Shown: one piece after another, positions 26,803 to 34,561 of the stretch
Numbering within the stretch: the stretch's first letter is position 1
Layout of the letters: each line of letters starts with the position of its first letter
Source: Streptomyces gilvus
GTDB lineage: Bacteria; Actinomycetota; Actinomycetes; Streptomycetales; Streptomycetaceae
NCBI RefSeq assembly: GCF_022513565.1
Contig: NZ_JAKWBE010000042.1
Span: 1-53,820, forward strand
DNA length: 53,820 nt
Direction of reading: 5' to 3'
Program-made: the position numbers and the translations under genes
The notes under the pieces: generated by a model
Database searches by the model: none
Told to the model about the DNA's origin: nothing
Seen by the model: only the letters and a program-made list of their open reading frames with translations

Positions 26803-29800
26803 TCAGCGAGCGTGGTCGCCGATCGTGAGGACACCCAGGAGCCTGGGGCTGGTGGCGTTGTCGTACACGACGTCACCGTCGGACTTCTTCCAGATCCCGA
26901 TGCGGAAGTTGTCCGGGGTGTCGGTGGCGGTGACGCGGAAGGCGTAGCCGGACTTGCCGTTGACCGTTCCCGACCCCTGGTACACGGCCTGGTCGCCGGT
27001 GACCACGAGCCAGTCGGAGGCGGTCGAGCGGAGCCTCAGCTTCGCCGGGCCGAACTCGAAGGACGCCTCCCCGGCCGGGACGGTGCCCCGCTTCGGGTAG
27101 TGGGCGGTGAAGAAGAAGGCTGCCTTGCCGGTCAGGTCCGGCTGGGCGGGGTACGCGCCGGCGGGGGAGGTGAAGACTCCGGTGCCGAACGCGGATCCGG
27201 CCGAGCGGTCATAGGCGATGAGTTCGGGAAGGGTCCTGCTGGCGGAGCCACCGTCGTCGTCCGTCACCGTGATCACCGGGCGGCGGATTCCGGCCTTGGC
27301 ATACGTGTGTTCGGCCCGGCAGCCCGCAGCGGTGACCGTCCCGGGGGTCGGCCTGCCGCCGTCCTTCCAGTCGACCGCGCAGGTGTGGGTGTCGCTCGTC
27401 CCCGGGTCCCTGAACCGGGCCGTGACGACCGCCCGTTGGCCGACCGGCACCGCGGATCGCGGACCTTGGGCGGAGGTGATGGCGGGGGCCGCGTTGGTCA
27501 CCGTGACCCTCGCCGTGTCGTGGCTGCGTCCGCCGGTCAGGGTGACCGTGTAGGTGCCGTCGTCGGTGCACGTGATGGTGGTCCTCGCGGCGGCGGGGTC
27601 GGCGAGGGTGCAGGGCGCTCCCTGCTCGACCGTCCACCGCGCGCTGCCCGCACCGGAGAGCGAGCCGTTCAGCGTGATCGCGTCGCCCTCCGCGCCTGCC
27701 GCGTTCCCACCGGCGTGCACGATGGTCACCGGGTCGATGCTCGTCAGCGTGGGGACGACCGGCTTGATGAGGCCGTCGGAGTCGAACTCCAGCCTGTCGA
27801 CGGTCGTTTCGCGGTGTGTGCCGTCGCCGCCGGGGATGGCGAAGCGGTGGTAGGCGATGTACCAGTCGTCGGTGTTCGGCACCTGGACGACCGAGTGGTG
27901 GCCGGTGCCCTTGATGCCCAGGGAGAGGTCCTTGGAGAGGATCACGCCCCGCTTGGTCCAGGGACCGGTGGGGGAGGGGCCGGTGGCGTAGGCGACGCGG
28001 TAGTTCTCGTCGCGGGTGTCGTTCTCCGACCACATGAAGTAGTAGGTGCCCTTGCGCTTGATGACGAAGGAGCCCTCGTTGTAGCCGCTGGGCGTGATGT
28101 CCTTGACCTTCGCGTGGTCCAGCGAGGTCATGTCGTCGTTCAGCGGCACCACGTACGCGTGGCCGTTGCCGAAGTACAGATACGACTGGCCGTCGTCGTC
28201 GGTGAAGACCGCCGGGTCGATCATCTGGCCGCTGAACTGCCCTGCCTTCAACAACGGCTTGCCGAGAGCGTCCTTGAAGGGGCCGGTCGGGGAGTCGGCG
28301 ACCGCGACACCGATGTTGGCGTCGGCGCAGAAGTAGAAGTAGTACTTGCCGTTCCTCTCCGCGATCGTCGGCGCCCAGGCTCTGCTGTCCGCCCAGGAGA
28401 CGTCGGGACCGAGGTCGAGGATGACGCCGTGGTCCTTCCAGTGGACCAGGTCGGTGGAGGAGTACGCCTTGAACTGCGTGCCGCTCCAGCCGTCGTAGCC
28501 GTCGGTGGTCGGGTAGAGGTAGAAGGTGTCGCCGAAGCGGACGATGTTCGGGTCGGCGTTGAGGCCCGGCAGGACCGGGCTCTTCATGACGAGCGCCGAG
28601 ACCGTCCAGCTGCGCTTCGTGCCGTCGGACCCCGTCACCTCGTACGTCACCGGCTTGCCGAAGTCCTGCACGCTGCCGGAGGCGGGGCTGATCGCCGCGC
28701 CGTGGGCGAGGGTGAACTCCGGTGCGAGGGAGGTGAGATCGGTGCCCTCCTTCATCGGCAGCGTGATCCTGCCGTCCGCGTTGTCGACGATGGCGTCGAC
28801 CTTGAGGTCGGGGTGGGAGACATGGGCGATCCCCGCCGTGTTGCCGCTGAGCTCCATCACCTCGGCGGCCGACAACGCCCGGTCGTAGATGCGGAAGTCG
28901 TCGACCTCGCCGCCGTAGTACGGGTCGGCCGAGTACAGCGACCGGCCGATGTAGCCGGTGTAGTCCTTGTGCGCGTCGTACAGTTCGGACGGTTTGATGC
29001 TCGTCGTCGTACGGGCCGCCTCGACGCCGTCGACGTAGAGGACCATCGTGCCGGTGGAGCCGTCGAGGGTGACGGTGACGTGCCGCCACTGGCCGGGCGT
29101 GAGCTGCGAGCCGGCCGTCAGCTTCGACTCCGCCGACCAACTCGCCTTGGTGATGGCCGAGTAGAGGCTGGAGCCGCCGTTGGAGGGCGTGGCGAAGAGG
29201 TACTTGTCGCTGTCCGGCCCGAGCCCGAACAGCCACTGGAAGGCGTTTCCGCCCTGCCACTTGGCGTACGTCGACACGGTGACGCTGTCGGCGTCGTTCA
29301 GCACACCGTTCGGGATCCTCACGTACGGCGAGTCGGAGGCGCCGGACATCTTGAACGAGCCGCCGTCGACGCCGGTGCCGAAGGCGGGGGTTCGGACGTA
29401 CGTGCCGTGGTAGCCGTGTCCGCTGGAGTCGACCACGATGCTGCCGGACGTCTCGTCGAAGCCGTAGTGCAGCAGCAGGTCGGCCGGGACGGCCGGGCCC
29501 TCCTCCGACACCGTCACCCGGGCCCGGACCGGGAGCGCGGCGCCGTCGGGCAGGCTGCCCGTCACGGTGAAGGTGCCGGCCTGGGCGTACTTCGACTCGG
29601 GCACGTCCTCCCAGGAGACGGCGACAGGGCGCTTGACACCGTCGGCGTAGGTGGCGAGCACCGTGGCCGGCAGGACCGGCCGTTCACCGGTCCGTGTCGT
29701 CACCGGCACGTCCTCGACGCTCTCGACCAGTTGGTCCGGCTGGTAGGCGCGCAGCAGCCGGTCGTACTCGGCCTGGGTGACGGGCAGGACGGTGCCGTGG

Positions 29801-31998
29801 CGCGGCTTGGCCGGCAGGTCGTAGTCGGTGACGGGGGTCCAGTTGCCCGAGTCGAGGTCGCTGGTCTCGAACGGGAGGTAGCCGCGGCCGCCGAACTCGT
29901 CCAGGAACGCGTACCACTTGTCCTCGGTGTTCGACTTGAAGACCAACGGCCCCTCGGCGGCGCTCATCACGCCCTTGCCGATCCCCTCGGCGACCGGGCT
30001 CCACGAGCCCAGGATGGAGTCGCTCTTCTCCTCGAAGATGAACTTGCTGTTGGGAGTCGAGGAGGAGTTGTTGCGCTCGTCCTTCGAGAGGCGGTAGTAC
30101 GTACCGTCCTTCTGGATCATCGTGGAGTCGATGACGGACCAGCCGCGGTCGATCCAGACCCTGGGCTCGCTGAAGGTGTAGAAGTCGCGGGTGGTCGCGT
30201 ACATCATGCGGTTGTACGTGTCGCCGGTGTGCCCGGCGTTGTCGTACAGCTTCGACGCCCAGAAGACGACGTACTCGCCGAGCTGGGCGTCGTAGAACGC
30301 CTCCGGGGCCCAGGTGTTGCCCGCGCTGTCGGGGGAGACCCTGACCAGGCGCTGGTTCGTCCAGTGGACCAGGTCGGTGGACTCCCAGACCATGATGGAC
30401 TTGCTGCCGCTGCGCTGGGCGGCGTCCCAGTCGCCGTTGCCGTAGATCCTCAGGTCGGTGGCGATCTGGTAGAACTTGTCGCCCTCGGGGGAGCGGATGA
30501 TGAACGGGTCGCGCAGGCCCTTCTCGCCGAGCGTGGAGGTCAGCACGGGCTTGCCGTCGTTCAGCTCCCGCCACTTCAGGGGGTCGTCGCCCTTGCTCAG
30601 CGCCGCGTAGAGCTGTTCGCCGTCCGCGGTTCCCTCGCCGGTGAAGTAGCTGAACATGTAGCCCTTGAGGGCCTGTCGCGCGGGGAGTTCGGGGACCTTC
30701 GCGGTCAGGACGCGGGTCGTTCGCGCCTCGCCCTTGGTGACGGTGGCGGTCAGCTCGACGGTGGTGGCACCGGCGCCGTGTGCGGGGCGGTGGACGACGC
30801 CGTCGGCGGAGACGACGTCCGGAGCGGCGGAGGACCAGGTGACCCGGGTGCCGTACGAACCGGTCGCCGGGAGCGACAGGTTGCCGCGTACGTCGTCGAG
30901 GTTGTGGACGGTGAGGTCCTCGGCGGCGTGCTCGGTGGCCGTTTGGTCGTCGAAGTCGGGCAGCACCGTGACGTCGAAGGACTTGGTGTCGCTCACGGCG
31001 CCCTTGCGCAGGGTGGCCGTGAGCTTCGCGTGGGCGGCGGGTTCGCCGGCGGCCGGGCGGGTCACCCTGCCCGTGTCGCTCACCACGCCGGTGTCGTCGC
31101 TGGCCCAGCTGATCGTGGAGCCGCCGGCCGTCCCGGTCTTCGGCAGGTCCAGGTCGGCGGTCACCGCGCCGGTGTCGCCGAGGCTGAGGGCGGCCTTGTC
31201 GTCGGCGACGCCCTGTGTGGCGACAGGAAGGGCGAGCCGGGCGACCTCGGAGGCGTCGAGGGAGCGGTCGTAGACGCGGAAGTCGCGCACGCGGCCCTTG
31301 AAGAGCTTGTCGCCGGAGTAGAGCGACTTTCCGATGTAGTTGCCGGTCGTGGTGCCCGAACCGATGGAGCCGGGGGTGATGGTGACCGAGGTGTTGCGGC
31401 CGACCTCGACGCCGTCCTCGTACAGCACGCCCGTGGTGCCGGCCTGGGTGTAGGTGAGGTGCTTCCACACCCCGCGGCTGAGGTTGTGCGCGTCGGCGGG
31501 CTTGGTGGTCTGCTCCGTCGACCAGTTGCCGGTCGCGATCGAGGTGCGCAGGGAGTTTCCGGTGGTGAAGAGGTAGCCGTTGCCGTTGCCGCCGCTGGAG
31601 TTGCCGAAGCCGTAGAGGAAGTACGGCGTGGACTGGGCGGAGTCGATCAGCACGTCCGTCGAGACGGTGATCGCGGACATGCCCTTCATGACGTCGTTCG
31701 GCACCTTGATGTAGGTGTCGGAGCCGTTGAAGGCGAGTCCCTGCCCGGTGGCCGACCAGTCGGCGGTGCCGTTCACGGTGCCGTCGCGGCCGTTGCCGGA
31801 GGCGTCGGGGACGGTGCTTCCGGAGTCCGCGTCGAGCTTGTACCAGAGGGCCAGCCCGTCGGCGACGTCCGAGGTGTCCGCCGCGTGCGCGGGGGAGAGC
31901 GGTGCGGTGAGGCCCAGGAACAGCGACACGGTGGTCAGACCGGCGAGCCGGCCGGCCCGGCGTCTGACACGGGTGCGCCGGCGTGCGAGGTACGTCAT
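26803..31998 (-). CDS. Giant secreted two-GH43-module hydrolase
   Basis: 1731 residues. Signal peptide with an Arg-rich n-region, cleaved after PLSPAHA (about residue 39). Order: LamG-like jelly roll (about 45-255, ends DFRVYDRSLDASEVARL); bacterial Ig-like repeats (about 260-435); GH43 module 1 (about 437-750; GLRDPFIIRS, TWAPEAFYD, AAEGPLVF); another Ig-like domain; LamG 2 (about 835-1045, ends DFRIYDRALSAAEVMEL); a beta-sandwich linker; GH43 module 2 (about 1135-1440; NADPNIVRFGDTFYLYPT, IDPAVFTDDDGQSYLYFG, YNEGSFVIKRKGTYYFMW, with Asp/Asp/Glu catalytic residues); PKD-like domains; and a C-terminal post-COAP-1-like domain (about 1600-1731). Likely an arabinan/arabinoxylan-active exoenzyme. 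Both GH43 modules look catalytically plausible; specificity is unknown. Confidence 0.92.
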   Translation of the reverse strand: MTYLARRRTRVRRRAGRLAGLTTVSLFLGLTAPLSPAHAADTSDVADGLALWYKLDADSGSTVPDASGNGRDGTVNGTADWSATGQGLAFNGSDTYIKVPNDVMKGMSAITVSTDVLIDSAQSTPYFLYGFGNSSGGNGNGYLFTTGNSLRTSIATGNWSTEQTTKPADAHNLSRGVWKHLTYTQAGTTGVLYEDGVEVGRNTSVTITPGSIGSGTTTGNYIGKSLYSGDKLFKGRVRDFRVYDRSLDASEVARLALPVATQGVADDKAALSLGDTGAVTADLDLPKTGTAGGSTISWASDDTGVVSDTGRVTRPAAGEPAAHAKLTATLRKGAVSDTKSFDVTVLPDFDDQTATEHAAEDLTVHNLDDVRGNLSLPATGSYGTRVTWSSAAPDVVSADGVVHRPAHGAGATTVELTATVTKGEARTTRVLTAKVPELPARQALKGYMFSYFTGEGTADGEQLYAALSKGDDPLKWRELNDGKPVLTSTLGEKGLRDPFIIRSPEGDKFYQIATDLRIYGNGDWDAAQRSGSKSIMVWESTDLVHWTNQRLVRVSPDSAGNTWAPEAFYDAQLGEYVVFWASKLYDNAGHTGDTYNRMMYATTRDFYTFSEPRVWIDRGWSVIDSTMIQKDGTYYRLSKDERNNSSSTPNSKFIFEEKSDSILGSWSPVAEGIGKGVMSAAEGPLVFKSNTEDKWYAFLDEFGGRGYLPFETSDLDSGNWTPVTDYDLPAKPRHGTVLPVTQAEYDRLLRAYQPDQLVESVEDVPVTTRTGERPVLPATVLATYADGVKRPVAVSWEDVPESKYAQAGTFTVTGSLPDGAALPVRARVTVSEEGPAVPADLLLHYGFDETSGSIVVDSSGHGYHGTYVRTPAFGTGVDGGSFKMSGASDSPYVRIPNGVLNDADSVTVSTYAKWQGGNAFQWLFGLGPDSDKYLFATPSNGGSSLYSAITKASWSAESKLTAGSQLTPGQWRHVTVTLDGSTGTMVLYVDGVEAARTTTSIKPSELYDAHKDYTGYIGRSLYSADPYYGGEVDDFRIYDRALSAAEVMELSGNTAGIAHVSHPDLKVDAIVDNADGRITLPMKEGTDLTSLAPEFTLAHGAAISPASGSVQDFGKPVTYEVTGSDGTKRSWTVSALVMKSPVLPGLNADPNIVRFGDTFYLYPTTDGYDGWSGTQFKAYSSTDLVHWKDHGVILDLGPDVSWADSRAWAPTIAERNGKYYFYFCADANIGVAVADSPTGPFKDALGKPLLKAGQFSGQMIDPAVFTDDDGQSYLYFGNGHAYVVPLNDDMTSLDHAKVKDITPSGYNEGSFVIKRKGTYYFMWSENDTRDENYRVAYATGPSPTGPWTKRGVILSKDLSLGIKGTGHHSVVQVPNTDDWYIAYHRFAIPGGDGTHRETTVDRLEFDSDGLIKPVVPTLTSIDPVTIVHAGGNAAGAEGDAITLNGSLSGAGSARWTVEQGAPCTLADPAAARTTITCTDDGTYTVTLTGGRSHDTARVTVTNAAPAITSAQGPRSAVPVGQRAVVTARFRDPGTSDTHTCAVDWKDGGRPTPGTVTAAGCRAEHTYAKAGIRRPVITVTDDDGGSASRTLPELIAYDRSAGSAFGTGVFTSPAGAYPAQPDLTGKAAFFFTAHYPKRGTVPAGEASFEFGPAKLRLRSTASDWLVVTGDQAVYQGSGTVNGKSGYAFRVTATDTPDNFRIGIWKKSDGDVVYDNATSPRLLGVLTIGDHAR

Positions 31999-32118
31999 GT
32001 GGGGTTCCTTGCGGAGGCATGGCTGACGGGGGGAGCAAGGCAGGGGAAGCCGGCCGGGAACGGGCGCCTCGGCCAGGGGCGCCTGATCGTTTCGGCTGGG
32101 TGACGTCGTGTTGCGAGA

Positions 32119-32159
32119 GTGTCAATCGAAGGTCATGCCACCGTCAAGAGGTTTCGAAC
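32119..32159 (-). promoter_or_regulatory. Possible promoter and TTCGAA motif upstream of GH43 gene
   Basis: On the minus strand TTGACG (32147-32142) with a weak -10 (TGACAC) 17 nt later; just upstream of the -35 box is GTTCGAAAC (32159-32151) with a TTCGAA core resembling sugar-regulator sites. No other gene is visible in the 294-bp gap 31999-32292. Confidence 0.3.
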
Positions 32160-32292
32160 AATGTCCGACCAGCCGCACACGTTCACTGTCGGGTCTCAAC
32201 TGCCCGTCGGTCAGAGAGCGTTCTCGTACGTCCTTCCGGCGCCGACGCGGGCAGAGCGACGGCGCCCGACGCGGCGAGTGCGGTGCCCTTGC

Positions 32293-34359
32293 CTACAGGG
32301 CCCGGGCGATGAGGAGGGCGACGTCGTCGTAGTCGTCGGGGTGGCGCAGGCCGTAGAGCAGGAGGTCGCAGGTCTCCTCCAGGGGGCGGTGCGGCTCGTC
32401 GAGGAAGCCGAGCAGGGTCTGCAGACGGTCGTCGATGGAGTGGTGCCGGGTCTCGACCAGGCCGTCGGTGTAGAGGACGAGCAGATCGCCGGGGTCAAGA
32501 CGGACCGAGGTGGTCTCGAAGGTGATGCCGCCGACACCGAGCGGTGCGCCGGAGGGCAGGTCGAGCAGCTTCGGGGCGTGACGGGGGCCGACCAGAGCGG
32601 GCGGCATGTGGCCGGCGTTGGCGAGCAGGCACTCGCGGGTGCGGGGGTCGTACACGGCGTAGAGGCAGGTGACGATGTAGTGCTCCAGATCGCAGGTGAT
32701 CTTGTCGAGGTGGCGGAGCACGGAGCCGGGTTCGAGATCGAGGTCGGCGTAGGCACACGTGGCGGTGCGCAGCCGGCCCATGGTGGCGGCGGCGTCGATG
32801 CCGTTGCCCATGACGTCGCCGACGACCAGCGCGGTCTTGTCGTCGTCGAGCGGGATGACGTCGTACCAGTCGCCGCCGACCTCGCTGGTGGCCTGGGCGG
32901 GCTGGTAGCGGGAGGCCAGCTCCAGGCCCGCGTGCTGGGGCGGATGATCGGGCAGCAGGCTGCGTTGCAGCGTGAGGGAGGTGTTGCGCACGCTCTGGAA
33001 CCAGCGGGCGTTGTCGATGGCCACCGCCGCCCGCCCGGCGAGCTCGGCGGCCAGCACGACGTCGTCGTCGTCGAACGGCGCCGGATTGCGGGTCCGTTTC
33101 AGGTCGAGCGCGCCGAGCACCTCACCGTGGGCGATCAGCGGCACCGCGAGGTACGAATGGACGCCCGCCCGGGCCAGCAGCGAGCCGGCCTCGGCGTCCC
33201 GCGCGATGCGCGGCAGGTCCCGTTCGCCGACGTGCCGCACCAGGACCGGGCGGCCGCTGTGGACGCACAGGGTGACCAGCCGGTCGCCCTCGTAGGCCGC
33301 CAGTCCGCCGGGCGGGTCGGCGGCGCGCAGGGCCACCGTCGGATGGGCCGCCTTGAGCGCGAGGGCGCGGAAGAGTTCGGGTCCGTCGTCCGGTCTGCGG
33401 GAGCGGCGGCAGGCCAGCGCCGAGTCCAGGACGTCGACGGCGACCACGTCGGCGAGCTGCGGCACGGCGATCTCGGCCAGCTCCCGGGCGGTCTCCTCCA
33501 CCTCCAGCGTGGTCCCGACCCGCACCGAGGCGTCCGCGATCAGCGCGAGCCGGCGCCGCGCCCGGTCGGCCTCGGCCGCCGCGCGGTGCCGCTCGGTGAC
33601 GTCGACGACCGAGGCGGCCGCGCCCAGGACCCGGCCACCGGGGTCTTCAAGTCGGTAGAACGACATGGACCAGGCGTGTTCGTGCTCGGGGTCGGTCCGC
33701 GGACGGCCGACGTGGTACTGGTCCAGCAGCGGAGTGCCCGTCGTGAGCACCTGCCGCAGCGCGGACTCGATGGTGTCGATGTCCGGCAGCGGCAGGGTCT
33801 CCCGCAGGCCCCGGCCCACGTGCTCCTCGGCCGGGACGCCGTCGATGCGCTCCAGCGCCGGGTTGACCAGCAGGTAGCGCAGATCGGGGTCGAGCAGGGC
33901 AAGGCCGATGGGGGACTGCCTGATCAGCCGGTCGCACAGGGCCAGGTCGGTCTCGACGCGCTGCAGGAGGTTGTGGTCGGCGGCGATGCCCAGCGCGTAG
34001 ACGTCCCCGAGATCGTCCTGCAGCCGCATGTTGCGGAACTCCATGACCCGGGTGGTGCCGTCCTTGTGCCGGATCGGGAAGGCGCCGGCCCAGCTGCGGC
34101 CGGTCTGCAGCACCTCGGTGAACAGCCTGACCACGGCCTTGAGATGCTCGGGATGGATGAACAGCCGTGCCGCGTACTTGCCGAGCGCCTCCTGCGCGGA
34201 GTACCCGAACAGTTCCTCGGCCTGCGGGGTCCAGAACACGATGCGCCCGTCGGCGTCGACGACCGTCGCGGCCACGCTCAGCAGGTCCAGCAGACCGGTC
34301 GGCGGGGGTGACTCGACGTCGGGGACATCGTCGTCCGTCGAGAAGGATTCGGCTGTCAT
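32293..34359 (-). CDS. PAS-PAS-GAF-SpoIIE (PP2C) phosphatase
   Basis: 688 residues from ATG 34359 (GGAGG 9 nt upstream). An in-frame ATG at 34446 has an even closer GGAGGG, so a 29-residue longer form is possible; the shorter one aligns with the divergent paralogue. Domains: PAS 1 (about 20-130, LSVAATVVDADGRIVFWTPQ), PAS 2 (about 140-255, IGLALLDPDLRYLLVNPALE), GAF (about 275-440), SpoIIE/PP2C (about 470-688: EVGGDWYDVIPLD, VVGDVMGNGIDAAATMGRLR, YTDGLVE, DDVALLIA). Metal-binding Asp residues are intact. It should dephosphorylate an anti-sigma-factor antagonist (RsbV type). It has no kinase domain, unlike its neighbour. Confidence 0.9.
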   Translation of the reverse strand: MTAESFSTDDDVPDVESPPPTGLLDLLSVAATVVDADGRIVFWTPQAEELFGYSAQEALGKYAARLFIHPEHLKAVVRLFTEVLQTGRSWAGAFPIRHKDGTTRVMEFRNMRLQDDLGDVYALGIAADHNLLQRVETDLALCDRLIRQSPIGLALLDPDLRYLLVNPALERIDGVPAEEHVGRGLRETLPLPDIDTIESALRQVLTTGTPLLDQYHVGRPRTDPEHEHAWSMSFYRLEDPGGRVLGAAASVVDVTERHRAAAEADRARRRLALIADASVRVGTTLEVEETARELAEIAVPQLADVVAVDVLDSALACRRSRRPDDGPELFRALALKAAHPTVALRAADPPGGLAAYEGDRLVTLCVHSGRPVLVRHVGERDLPRIARDAEAGSLLARAGVHSYLAVPLIAHGEVLGALDLKRTRNPAPFDDDDVVLAAELAGRAAVAIDNARWFQSVRNTSLTLQRSLLPDHPPQHAGLELASRYQPAQATSEVGGDWYDVIPLDDDKTALVVGDVMGNGIDAAATMGRLRTATCAYADLDLEPGSVLRHLDKITCDLEHYIVTCLYAVYDPRTRECLLANAGHMPPALVGPRHAPKLLDLPSGAPLGVGGITFETTSVRLDPGDLLVLYTDGLVETRHHSIDDRLQTLLGFLDEPHRPLEETCDLLLYGLRHPDDYDDVALLIARAL

Positions 34360-34561
34360 CCGGCACGCACCTCCACCGTTCCGCAGGATCCGGCGACCCT
34401 TGCCGGCGTCGTCGCACACCCGGGTTTTGACCAGCGGTCCTTCCATGGTCCCTCCGCTTCCGGACGGGCGGAAGCGGGCGAGGGCGGGCAGCCCGGTCCG
34501 TCAGGCCCGTGCGCTTCGGGCGGTCTAGCAGGAACATGGGGGTGTACAGGACGGCACCCGG

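Noticed and set aside
26812..32103. 1763-residue plus-strand open frame opposite the GH43 gene
   Set aside because: Antisense to a clearly coding gene with signal peptide and catalytic motifs; composition is Val/Gly/Asp/Arg-rich with no domain. An artefact of high GC codon bias.
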